64,000 nt of DNA from Saprospiraceae bacterium (lineage in GTDB: Bacteria > Bacteroidota > Bacteroidia > Chitinophagales > Saprospiraceae): the NCBI GenBank assembly GCA_016715105.1, contig JADKBO010000002.1, positions 372,001-436,000 of the forward strand. The letters are read 5' to 3'. The translations under genes and the position numbers were made by a program. Shown in pieces: positions 16,602 through 24,919 of this stretch. The notes under the pieces were generated by a model, which did not search any database, was not told the origin of the DNA, and worked only from the letters and a program-made list of their open reading frames with translations. Positions within the stretch are counted from its first letter, which is position 1. Every line of letters starts with the position of its first letter.

Positions 16602-17765
16602 ATGAAAAAAACACTGTCTTATGTTCTTTCAGGAATGATTGGAGGTCTATTCTGTTTTCTGTTGATCAACCAGTTTCCTGCCAAAACAACCATTATTAAA
16701 GAGGTGGCACCTCAGTCAAAACAAGTTTCACTAACAAATCTTCCTGTAGTTGGGCCCGATTTCGTGACGGCGGCAAAAGTGTCAACCCCTGCCGTTGTAC
16801 ACATTTATGCTGAAGAGAGTACCAAATCTGCTCAAGATCGATTGGAGAAAGAGCGTAGACGTAATCCCTTTGGTGGAGATCTTTTCAGTGAGTTTTTTGG
16901 CGGTGGCGACTTTTTTGGTAGAAACTATTACCGTCAATCTGGTACCGGTTCTGGCGTCATCATTTCAAAAGATGGTTATATTGTTACCAATAATCATGTC
17001 GTTGGTTTTGCTGACAATATTACGGTGACAACCCATCAGGGAAAAAAATACAATGGTAAAAAAGTGGGGACAGATCCTTCTACAGATTTAGCAGTCATCA
17101 AAATAGAGGGTGATTTCACGCCTGCTGTTTTTGGGGACTCAGATAAACTCAATGTAGGAGAATGGGTTTTGGCCGTAGGAAATCCTTTTGATTATCTTAC
17201 ATCTACAGTTACGGCCGGAATAGTAAGTGCGAAAGGAAGATCGCTCGACATCATCAAAGACGAAAAAGCAATTGAAGAGTTTATCCAAACAGACGCTGCC
17301 ATAAATCCTGGAAACAGCGGTGGTGCCTTGGTCGATGTAAATGGTAAACTCATTGGGATCAATACTGCCATTGCTACCCCTACCGGAGTTTTTGCTGGAT
17401 ATTCTTTTGCCATTCCTTCAAATTTGGTTAAACCTATCATCGATAAAATCATCCAATACGGGGATTTAGAACGCGTAGAGTTGGGTATCGGAGGATATGA
17501 TGTGGACGATGAATTTAGAAAAGATTATAAGCTCAGTGTGAAACACGGTTTTTATGTAGACCAGCTACAACAAAAAAGTCCTGCTAAAAGATCTGGCGTT
17601 TTACCAGGTGACGTGATAGTAAAGATCAACCAAAACGACATAAAAAGTTATGACGACATAGAAAATGTCATGTCTTTGTCAAATGTTGGTGATAAAATTG
17701 ATATTACGGTGAATCGAGGCGGTAAAGAATTAAAAATTCCTACCCAATTGTATAAAACAAATTGA
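16602..17765 (+). CDS. Periplasmic serine protease of the DegP/HtrA family
   Basis: It has 387 residues. A hydrophobic N-terminus (about 5-22) acts as signal or anchor. The trypsin-like domain has the triad His132 (TNNHVVG), Asp162 (STDLAVIKI) and Ser239 (NPGNSGGAL). One PDZ domain follows (about 285-380: HGFYVDQLQQKSPAKRSGVLPGDVIVKIN). A single PDZ is closer to DegS/HhoB-type than to two-PDZ DegP, as is usual in Bacteroidota. The LA-loop region is Gly/Phe rich (NPFGGDLFSEFFGGGDFFG). Role: envelope protein quality control. The start ATG is supported by MKKTLSYVLSGMIGG; an overlapping frame from 16499 is a shadow. Confidence 0.93.
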   Translation: MKKTLSYVLSGMIGGLFCFLLINQFPAKTTIIKEVAPQSKQVSLTNLPVVGPDFVTAAKVSTPAVVHIYAEESTKSAQDRLEKERRRNPFGGDLFSEFFGGGDFFGRNYYRQSGTGSGVIISKDGYIVTNNHVVGFADNITVTTHQGKKYNGKKVGTDPSTDLAVIKIEGDFTPAVFGDSDKLNVGEWVLAVGNPFDYLTSTVTAGIVSAKGRSLDIIKDEKAIEEFIQTDAAINPGNSGGALVDVNGKLIGINTAIATPTGVFAGYSFAIPSNLVKPIIDKIIQYGDLERVELGIGGYDVDDEFRKDYKLSVKHGFYVDQLQQKSPAKRSGVLPGDVIVKINQNDIKSYDDIENVMSLSNVGDKIDITVNRGGKELKIPTQLYKTN

Positions 17766-17977
17766 TCACTAGATTGTTAATTACATATAAGTACTAAGAA
17801 AAAATAAATGCAACTCGATGATTTTCTTGTTGTTATAAAATAAAGTTGGTTTTTCGTTTTGTTTTGATTGGTCTGTTATCTTCTTGATGGCAGGCCTTTT
17901 TTTATTTTATTCGAAGCTTTATTATTTTGACTTTAATTTGTATCATTGTTTTTATTTACCAAATTGATTCTAATAAT

Positions 17978-19075
17978 ATGAAAAAAATCTACATTAAAAA
18001 ATTAGTTTTATTTTGCTGTTTATTCACATTTACCTCTTCGTTATTTGCTCAATTTGAGTTGAGTATAAGTTCACCAAGTAGTGCTGTTGCATCCTACAAA
18101 CTTAGTATCGGGGCTATTGGTGTTGAACCTGCTGTTGGTTTATCTGATACGCTTTTTTATCACACGGGATTCGCCTGTGATACGATGATTGCTCCTGCAG
18201 GAAGGGGAAAAATTGTTTTTATTGACAGAGGAGATTGTCCTTTTTGGACAAAGGCAAAAGCTGCCGAACTCCGTGGTGCTGTTGCTGTCATAATTTGTAA
18301 TAACTCTGGTGCTGCACCACTTAATATTACAGGCGGTAGTAAAGTAACAATACCAACATTGATGGCTTCACAAGCCGATTGTCAAAAGATTAAATTAGAT
18401 ATCACTGGAGTTGATGCTGTTGCTACAATTGTTGAATCGGGATGTCCTTCACCACGAGTTTACGATCCTGCTGTTTTTTGGGGTCAAAATCCTGGTCAGG
18501 GTGATTTTTCTAATAGTTTAGCAGGATGGACTGTAAATGCCCTAACTGATTCGAGCCATGTTTGGGTAAGAAATAATTATGGAATTCCTGAATCTCCAAG
18601 ATTTGCTTCTTCAACAAACTATTTAGCAAGTCCCACATCTTGTAATGGTGTTGCTTCCTTTAGTTTTGTAAAGTATGGATTAATAATTAATCCTAGTCCT
18701 GGAGCACCTCCTTATCCTGTATCTAGCGGTGAATTGATTTCACCAACGATCGATTGTTCTGGAAAAGAATTTATAGCAATTGAATTCTACACTTTAAATG
18801 CTCGTTTAAATAGACAAAGTAGTTTTTCCTATTCCATTGATGATGGAGAAACTTGGTCTGAGCCCGAAGTAATTACAACAAATAATTCTTCCGCAAATGG
18901 ATTTTTAACTGAAATTAAAACATTTCCTCTGCCAGCTTTTACCAATCAACCTAAATGTAAATTTAAGTTTATCGCTGAAGGTGATTTCTATCAGTTAATG
19001 ATTGATGATGTTGTTTTGTTAAGCAAGAAGATTTATGGTATGGAAATCAGCAGATTATTATGCTATGGCTGCTAA
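17978..19075 (+). CDS. PA-domain T9SS protein, N-terminal part (frameshifted gene)
   Basis: The signal peptide starts at the ATG at 17978 (MKKIYIKKLVLFCCLF, cleavage near SLFAQ); an in-frame TTG at 17927 adds only an unlikely extension. Next comes a protease-associated (PA) domain, GKIVFIDRGDCPFWTKAKAAELRG with a conserved Cys, a fold that binds peptides or substrates in secreted proteins. A jelly-roll-like segment follows (SYSIDDGETWSEP). The frame ends at 19075 in a non-family tail (EISRLLCYGC), whereas the expected text continues one frame over (see 19035-19283). With 19379-20311 it makes one gene of about 780 codons, interrupted twice. Confidence 0.85.
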   Translation: MKKIYIKKLVLFCCLFTFTSSLFAQFELSISSPSSAVASYKLSIGAIGVEPAVGLSDTLFYHTGFACDTMIAPAGRGKIVFIDRGDCPFWTKAKAAELRGAVAVIICNNSGAAPLNITGGSKVTIPTLMASQADCQKIKLDITGVDAVATIVESGCPSPRVYDPAVFWGQNPGQGDFSNSLAGWTVNALTDSSHVWVRNNYGIPESPRFASSTNYLASPTSCNGVASFSFVKYGLIINPSPGAPPYPVSSGELISPTIDCSGKEFIAIEFYTLNARLNRQSSFSYSIDDGETWSEPEVITTNNSSANGFLTEIKTFPLPAFTNQPKCKFKFIAEGDFYQLMIDDVVLLSKKIYGMEISRLLCYGC

Positions 19076-19283
19076 TTGTGCTACCCCTTTTAATCAAGCT
19101 GAAGAAATGCCTTTCACTTTAGATATTGAAAATACTGGAAACGTTCGTGTAGAAAATATCAAAGTTGCAGTCAAAGTGAATGAAGTTGGTGTCGTAGAGC
19201 CTGTATTTACTGATACTATAAATTATCGAACTGTCGGTGTAGGTGTTACAGATGCTGATAGAATTTTTGAGAAAAAATTTTAA
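19035..19283 (+). CDS. Middle fragment of the same PA-domain T9SS protein
   Basis: This frame carries SADYYAMAANCATPFNQAEE and FTLDIENTGNVRVENIKVAV, the usual continuation after the PA and jelly-roll part (a CARDB/Ig-like domain). It overlaps the first part in 19023-19072, where a +1 shift is needed. It ends at a TAA (19281-19283) just after A6-T4 (19272-19281); reading one frame over at that run continues as ILTEEKIANYLLTYNLIADS into the third part. Not an independent gene. Confidence 0.75.
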   Translation: MVWKSADYYAMAANCATPFNQAEEMPFTLDIENTGNVRVENIKVAVKVNEVGVVEPVFTDTINYRTVGVGVTDADRIFEKKF

Positions 19284-19378
19284 CTGAAGAAAAAATAGCA
19301 AATTATCTATTAACATATAATTTAATAGCAGATAGTATAAGCTCTTCTACAAAAACTGTTGCTAGCACAGATTTTGTT

Positions 19379-20311
19379 ATGAGTAAAAATATTTATTCTA
19401 AGTTTCCTATAAATCCTGACTTGTGGTTCAACTATTCTTTTAATTCCGGAAATAGTTTTTATTCTATTGGCAATTATTATAAAGTTGTCACTTCTGAATG
19501 GCCAGACGGGCAACCAATTACATTAGACAAAGGATATGCTTCTGCTACAGTAACGATTAATGCTGAACCTGCAATAACTAGTGCCGTTGTAACTTATGAT
19601 GTTTATAAATGGGTTGACACAAACCAGGACACTTTGTTAGTTCAAGCAGAAGAAAGAACGCTTCTTGCTACAGGATCTGTTATCGTAGATGAAGACTTTG
19701 ATACCATTGCAATAGAGCTTTTTGATCCTATGGACAACACCAAAAAAGTTGTTCTGCCTCCTGGAGAACACCAACTGGTTGCAGTCGTTTCACTTGCTCC
19801 TATTGATGGAACTAATATACAATGGACTTTTCCTGCAACTGATGCTTTTGAAGGTCATAATTCAGGAAAATACAACAGTTATGCCGCCGCTCTTGGTAAA
19901 GTTTTTGATGGCCATCCTGTATGGACCGGTAGCTTCCTAGCATCAGGTACTGCGGACGATATAGAGACCAGAGTATTGGAAAATACTTCTTTGACTATTT
20001 TCAATCCACTAATCCTTAAAGATGTAGAATTGGTAAATACCGTTGCTTTCGATGCTTCTTTGAAATTCAAAGCGTATCCAGTTCCTGCAGTTCAAGATTT
20101 GACCGTGGAGATTGCATTTGAGAAAGTACAAAATTTTGCCAATATCTTGATCGCAGACATGAGTGGTAGAATCGTTCACGCAGAAAAATACGTAAACGTT
20201 CAAAACAGAAATTTGACTGTTGATGTTTCAAGATTTGCTGCTGGTGTTTATACACTTCAAGTAGTAACAGAAACGGGTTTCAACTCTCAAACATTCAGTG
20301 TTGTAAGATAA
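19379..20311 (+). CDS. C-terminal part of the PA-domain protein, with T9SS type A sorting domain
   Basis: Coding sequence in this frame actually begins near 19272, upstream of the first ATG. It holds further beta-sandwich sequence and ends in a clear T9SS type A sorting domain of about 80 residues: FKAYPVPAVQDLTVEI, then ILIADMSGRIVHAEKY and FAAGVYTLQVVTETGFNSQTFSVVR. This domain directs transfer across the outer membrane and is removed by the PorU sortase. A strong terminator follows. If the two frameshifts are real, the sorting signal is cut from the PA domain and the protein would not be displayed. Confidence 0.85.
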   Translation: MSKNIYSKFPINPDLWFNYSFNSGNSFYSIGNYYKVVTSEWPDGQPITLDKGYASATVTINAEPAITSAVVTYDVYKWVDTNQDTLLVQAEERTLLATGSVIVDEDFDTIAIELFDPMDNTKKVVLPPGEHQLVAVVSLAPIDGTNIQWTFPATDAFEGHNSGKYNSYAAALGKVFDGHPVWTGSFLASGTADDIETRVLENTSLTIFNPLILKDVELVNTVAFDASLKFKAYPVPAVQDLTVEIAFEKVQNFANILIADMSGRIVHAEKYVNVQNRNLTVDVSRFAAGVYTLQVVTETGFNSQTFSVVR

Positions 20312-20332
20312 ACCTACACGGTTTTAAATAAT

Positions 20333-20366
20333 AAAAGCCCGGCTTGTTATTCAAGTCGGGCTTTTT
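20333..20366 (+). terminator. Intrinsic terminator after the PA-domain gene
   Basis: The stem AAAGCCCGGCTTG / CAAGTCGGGCTTT (13 bp, one wobble) with loop TTATT is followed by a T-run. The rest of the spacer to 20524 shows nothing further. Confidence 0.9.
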
Positions 20367-20524
20367 ATTTTTCCTTAACTACTAATCGCGGTGAATCTCT
20401 CTTCTGAATTTGTTACAAATACCTAGGCTCTACAACTAAATATGCTGTGAAGTTTTATTGAACAAACCATTTAATAATAAATATTCTGTGGTTTATTTTC
20501 AAGCTGTTAATTTTGGGTAAGATA

Positions 20525-22015
20525 TTAAAGTGTCTTGCGCAGCCTAGCAACAGGGACATTGAGTAGTTCCCGGTATTTTGCAACAGTTCTTCGGGCAATG
20601 TTATAACCTCTTTGATGGAGGAGTTCTTTCAATTTTTCATCTGAATGAGGTTTCTTTTTATTCTCTCTAGATATGATTTCATTGAGAATATTTTTGACTT
20701 CTAATGTTGAAACCTCTTGGCCGTCTTGTGTTTGTATGGATTCTGAGAAAAAATCTTTCAATCTTTTCGTGCCAAATTCCGTTTGCAAAAACTTACTATT
20801 AGCAACTCTCGATACCGTAGAAATATCCAAGCCCGTCATATCGGCGATATCTTTCAATATCATAGGCCTGAGTCTTCGCTCATCACCAGTAAGAAAATAT
20901 TCATATTGAAATCTCAAGATTGAATACATGGTTTTGGTAAGGGTTTCTTGCCTTTGCCTGATCGCATCAATAAACCACTTTGCAGAATCTATCTTCTGTT
21001 TGATAAATAAAATGGCCTCCTTTTCTGTTTTTGATGCTTTATTGGTCTTTATATTTTCTTTGTAGCCCAATAACATTTCTGCAAAATGTTCGCTGATTTT
21101 TAAATCCGGAGCATTTTTACTGTTGAGGGTCAATTCCAATTCACCATCCTTATTAGTAATGATAAAATCTGGTATGATGTATTGTACATTTGGTTTACCC
21201 TCCATTTCCAAGCCACTTGCTGGTTTTGGGTTGAGTTTGAGGATTTCTTCTATGACTTCCTTCAATTCAAACTCAGATAGGGAATAAGTTTTTTTGAGCT
21301 TTGGATAATGCTTCTTTATGAATTCATCAAAATTGTTTTTGAGAATTTCAAGTGCAAGCTTTTTATTTCTGTCTTTAGGGTCTCTTTGCAGGCGATCCTC
21401 GAGTTGGATCATCAGGCATTCTCGCAAATCTCTTGCTCCTATACCTTGCGGATCAAATTTTTGAATGATTTTCAAAAGTCTGTTTACATCATCCTTACCA
21501 ACCTCAATACTTTGCGAAAACATCAAATCATCTACTATCGCAGATGGCTCCCTCCGTAGATAACCGTCTTCGTCTATAGATCCAATGATTTGTTTAGCAA
21601 TGATTTCATCTTCTTCTTTTTCAAAAATGACCATGCCCAGTTGGCGCATCAAATTGTCGTGGAAAGAAACCTCGACAGGAACAGGCATGCTTCTGTCTTC
21701 TTCTTCCTCTCCATAACTATCATCTCTTGTTTTATAACTGGCAGGATCGTCTTCCAAATATTGGGTCAGATAATCATCCAATTCATAATCAACTCCGTCT
21801 TCACTATTGTCATTGGACTCTTCTTTTTCATTACCACCGTCCACATCAAATACCTCTTGGTAAGTATCACCAACTTCCAAAGCTGGATTTGTTTCAAGCT
21901 CTTCCTTAATTCTTTCTTCAAGTGTTGCAGTAGGTATCTGCAACAGCTTCATCAATTGAATCTGTTGGGGTGATAACTTTTGCAGCATTTTTTGGCTCAA
22001 AGTTTGCCTCAACAT
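20525..22015 (-). CDS. rpoN: RNA polymerase sigma-54 factor RpoN
   Basis: It has 496 residues. Region I is the Gln/Leu-rich N-terminus (SQKMLQKLSPQQIQLMKLLQ). Then come an acidic region II (many D/E at 40-110), the core-binding domain, a helix-turn-helix (MTGLDISTVSRVANSK) and the RpoN box ARRTVAKYRE at 474-483, which reads the -24 promoter element. All domains are intact. Sigma-54 needs an AAA+ enhancer-binding activator, none of which is in this window. A TATATTTG box lies at 22127-22134. Confidence 0.97.
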   Translation of the reverse strand: MLRQTLSQKMLQKLSPQQIQLMKLLQIPTATLEERIKEELETNPALEVGDTYQEVFDVDGGNEKEESNDNSEDGVDYELDDYLTQYLEDDPASYKTRDDSYGEEEEDRSMPVPVEVSFHDNLMRQLGMVIFEKEEDEIIAKQIIGSIDEDGYLRREPSAIVDDLMFSQSIEVGKDDVNRLLKIIQKFDPQGIGARDLRECLMIQLEDRLQRDPKDRNKKLALEILKNNFDEFIKKHYPKLKKTYSLSEFELKEVIEEILKLNPKPASGLEMEGKPNVQYIIPDFIITNKDGELELTLNSKNAPDLKISEHFAEMLLGYKENIKTNKASKTEKEAILFIKQKIDSAKWFIDAIRQRQETLTKTMYSILRFQYEYFLTGDERRLRPMILKDIADMTGLDISTVSRVANSKFLQTEFGTKRLKDFFSESIQTQDGQEVSTLEVKNILNEIISRENKKKPHSDEKLKELLHQRGYNIARRTVAKYRELLNVPVARLRKTL

Positions 22016-22126
22016 AGCGCTCGTTTTATTTTTTTTCTGCTAAATAATTAATACAACTTATATTATACTTTAGTTTTGTGTGGTGGTTTTGATTTTTGTA
22101 TTTTGGTCTTAATTCCTTAGATTTTA

Positions 22127-22134
22127 CAAATATA
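22127..22134 (-). promoter_or_regulatory. -7 box (TATATTTG) for rpoN
   Basis: It matches TAnnTTTG on the minus strand, about 110 bp before the rpoN start. The divergent spacer 22016-22302 is AT-rich; on the plus strand TAGTTTTG at 22071-22078 also fits but would leave a leader of about 220 nt before the aminopeptidase gene. Confidence 0.45.
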
Positions 22135-22302
22135 ACAGCTTATTACATATTATTGGCTTTTTGAATATGTGTTTTTATTTATATTTTTATCGCAACAAAA
22201 AAGCTTTTAGTTTTTGACTCAAAAATTAAAGCCGTTTTATAGTCAGCCGAGGCACATTATTTAGCTAAAGAGTTACTTTTTATTTACATAAAACGAATAA
22301 TA

Positions 22303-24081
22303 ATGTCAGACATATACGACAAGGTAAAACAGATTAGATCTTTGATGGCTGCACAAGGTGTTGATGCGTGTATTATCACTGGAACTGATCCGCATCAAAG
22401 TGAATATTTAGCACCATGTTGGAACGACCGAGAATGGCTGACAGGTTTCACTGGTTCTGCTGGCTCCATTGTGATAACCAATACTTTTGCAGGACTCTGG
22501 ACAGATTCCCGTTATTATATCCAAGCGGCTCAGGAACTAGCGAATGGACCTTTTGAAATGATGAAGCTTGATCCAAAAACTCCATTTTCTTATATACTAT
22601 GGTGTAAAGAAAATCTTCCTAAAAACGCCGTTCTTGCCATCGACGGTTTTGATATTTCTCAAACGCAATTCCAATCCTTCAAAAAAATGTTGCCTCAGGA
22701 TGTGGAAATCAGAACGGATTTAGATTTGATTGGTCAAGTCTGGATAGATCGACCCACTCTGCCTATGTCACAGGTTTTTGCTTTAGACGTACAATATTGT
22801 GGATCTTCGGTTTCAGAAAAACTGGCCTTTTTGCAAAACTTCCTCAAAGAAAATAATATTGACCTTTTTTTGGTTACCGCCCTAGATGAAATAGCTTGGT
22901 TACTCAATTTACGAGGTTCAGATGTATTATACAATCCTGTGTTTGTGGCCTATTTGCTTGTAGGTCAAAATGAAAACACTCTTTTCGTGGATGATTCTCG
23001 TTTCTCACCCCCTGCAATGCGATCATTAAAGGAAGCCAATGTGGGAGTATCTCCTTATGGTTCTATTATTTCACATTTAAATGGATTAGACGAAAAAACA
23101 CAAATTGGATTAGACTCAAACCTTACATCGGTCAGCATTTATAAAGCTTGTAACGGCAATATCAAAGATATAAGCTCTCCCATCCAACTCAAAAAGTCAA
23201 TCAAAAATCACACGGAAATTGCCAACACTCAACAAGTGATGGTACAGGATGGCATTGCTTTGGCTAAAGCCTTTTTCTGGCTCCATGAAACATTGAAAAG
23301 CAGGACTATTTCAGAGTTCGAATTTTCACAAAAAGTAAGTCAGGAACGGAGTCAATTACCTGGTTATTTAGGTGATAGTTTTGCACCCATCATCGGGTAT
23401 CAAGGAAACGGGGCCATCGTTCATTATCACCCGGATAAAAATAATTCAGCAACCATCCAACCCACAGGTGTTTTACTTGTAGATTCTGGCGGCCAATATT
23501 TAACCGGTACCACAGATATTACCCGTACAATATCACTCGGTGGTGTTTCCAAAAATGCTCAGCGATCTTTTACCCTGGTACTCAAAGGTATGATTGCATT
23601 GTCCAAAGCAGTTTTTCCTGTTGGCACTACCGGAATGCACTTAGATATTTTGGCCCGTCAGTTTTTATGGCAGAATGGTCAAAATTATGGTCATGGTACC
23701 GGTCACGGCGTCGGCTTTTGTCTCAATGTGCATGAGGGGCCACAAAGCATTGCGGGTATGTACAATCAAAAAACCAAAACGCCAATGATGTCAGGTATGA
23801 TTACCTCCAATGAACCCGGATACTATGAAGCAGATCAATATGGAGTAAGGGTAGAAAACCTCGTACTCACCGTGCCTCACCCTCAATTCGCCAATTATTT
23901 AAAATTTGAGACGCTTACTTACTACCCTATTGACATTCCAATGATTGATGAAACTTACCTTGATTCTGGCGAAAAAGCTTGGTTCAACTCTTATCACCAT
24001 AAGGTAAAGTCTTTGATCTTGCCACATCTTGATGGCCCCATACGCACTTGGTTTGAACTAAAATGCAGGCCTCTGAATTAA
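22303..24081 (+). CDS. Aminopeptidase P family protein (M24B, Xaa-Pro aminopeptidase)
   Basis: At 592 residues it matches the long, eukaryotic-like aminopeptidase P with two creatinase N-domains (DACIITGTDPHQSEYLAP, LTGFTGSAGSIVIT) and a C-terminal pita-bread peptidase domain. Metal ligands are visible in VDSGGQYLTGTTDITRT (two Asp), GHGTGHGVG (His), TSNEPGYYE (Glu) and GVRVENLVL (Glu). It removes an N-terminal residue before proline, using two Mn ions. There is no signal peptide, so it is cytoplasmic. It stands alone, divergent from rpoN. Confidence 0.94.
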   Translation: MSDIYDKVKQIRSLMAAQGVDACIITGTDPHQSEYLAPCWNDREWLTGFTGSAGSIVITNTFAGLWTDSRYYIQAAQELANGPFEMMKLDPKTPFSYILWCKENLPKNAVLAIDGFDISQTQFQSFKKMLPQDVEIRTDLDLIGQVWIDRPTLPMSQVFALDVQYCGSSVSEKLAFLQNFLKENNIDLFLVTALDEIAWLLNLRGSDVLYNPVFVAYLLVGQNENTLFVDDSRFSPPAMRSLKEANVGVSPYGSIISHLNGLDEKTQIGLDSNLTSVSIYKACNGNIKDISSPIQLKKSIKNHTEIANTQQVMVQDGIALAKAFFWLHETLKSRTISEFEFSQKVSQERSQLPGYLGDSFAPIIGYQGNGAIVHYHPDKNNSATIQPTGVLLVDSGGQYLTGTTDITRTISLGGVSKNAQRSFTLVLKGMIALSKAVFPVGTTGMHLDILARQFLWQNGQNYGHGTGHGVGFCLNVHEGPQSIAGMYNQKTKTPMMSGMITSNEPGYYEADQYGVRVENLVLTVPHPQFANYLKFETLTYYPIDIPMIDETYLDSGEKAWFNSYHHKVKSLILPHLDGPIRTWFELKCRPLN

Positions 24082-24193
24082 TATTATGTACACATAGTTT
24101 GGTCAAATGTCCAAGCCATGTTATTTATTCACTTTTGACTGCTGAATTAGGTCTTAAAAGAATATATTTTTTACTTCAATGTTCTTTTTAGTT

Positions 24194-24201
24194 TACCTTT
24201 G
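24194..24201 (+). promoter_or_regulatory. -7 box (TACCTTTG) before the TPR-like membrane protein gene
   Basis: It matches TAnnTTTG and is followed by C; the RNA start would be near 24208, 18 nt before the ATG at 24226. Confidence 0.6.
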
Positions 24202-24225
24202 CATTCGCAAAATTATTGACACATC

Positions 24226-24846
24226 ATGTTTAAGATCAATATTTATTTAAAACTAGGACTTATTGCTTTATGTCTCGTTGGAGGAACAATCCTAGCAATT
24301 CTCTTTGGGTTTTGGTACGCTTTTATCTTTCTTCTGATTGGTTTGGGCCTTCTCGCAAGTTACTTTTTGTTGGGTACCGTCCAGTCTGCCGCGGAGTTAA
24401 TTCAACTTCAGGATTTTGATGGTGCAGAACAAAGGCTTGCAATGACAAAATTTCCAAAGTTGCTATATGTTACCAACAGAGCAATCTTTTATGTGATGAA
24501 AGGAACGATTGAAGCATCACGACAAAACAATAAATTGGCTGAGGAACACTTCAACACAGCACTATCTCTCAATCTACCAACCGATAATGAAAAAGGTATG
24601 GTTCTTTTGCAATTGGCCAACATTCATGCACAACGTAATAACTGGGCTGGGGCCAAAAATTACGTTATGCAGATCAAAAAGCTGAAAGTAACAGAACCTG
24701 TCATCAAAGAACAGATGGAAATGTTTGAAAAAGCCATCAATAACCGTGGACAAATAAATGTTGCCCGCTCTATGGGAAAACAAGGTATGCAAATGATGCA
24801 GCAAGGTGGAGGTAGCGGAAAAAGAAGAAGGCCAAAAATGAGATAA
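24226..24846 (+). CDS. Membrane protein with TPR-like repeats, function unknown
   Basis: It has 206 residues. Two hydrophobic segments (about 8-30 and 33-50) anchor a cytoplasmic or periplasmic domain with TPR-like helices (EASRQNNKLAEEHFNTALSLNLPTDNEKGMVLLQLANIHAQRNNWAGAKN). The C-terminus is Met/Gln/Gly-rich and ends strongly basic (GSGKRRRPKMR). TPR domains bind proteins; no partner is evident. I do not recognise a named family. It has its own promoter box and is followed by uvrA after 73 bp in the same direction. Confidence 0.75.
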   Translation: MFKINIYLKLGLIALCLVGGTILAILFGFWYAFIFLLIGLGLLASYFLLGTVQSAAELIQLQDFDGAEQRLAMTKFPKLLYVTNRAIFYVMKGTIEASRQNNKLAEEHFNTALSLNLPTDNEKGMVLLQLANIHAQRNNWAGAKNYVMQIKKLKVTEPVIKEQMEMFEKAINNRGQINVARSMGKQGMQMMQQGGGSGKRRRPKMR

Positions 24847-24919
24847 TCGCTCTATTCGAAACTTTAACTGACCGCAGCCGTTTCTACTTTTTCTTTTAGA
24901 TTATATTTTTGAGTTTATT

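Noticed and set aside
16499..16699. Open frame upstream of and overlapping the HtrA gene
   Set aside because: It overlaps the signal-peptide coding region of the protease in another frame and resembles nothing.
24904..24911. TATTTTTG box before uvrA
   Set aside because: It would start the RNA at or after the uvrA ATG, so it is probably a chance match in AT-rich sequence.
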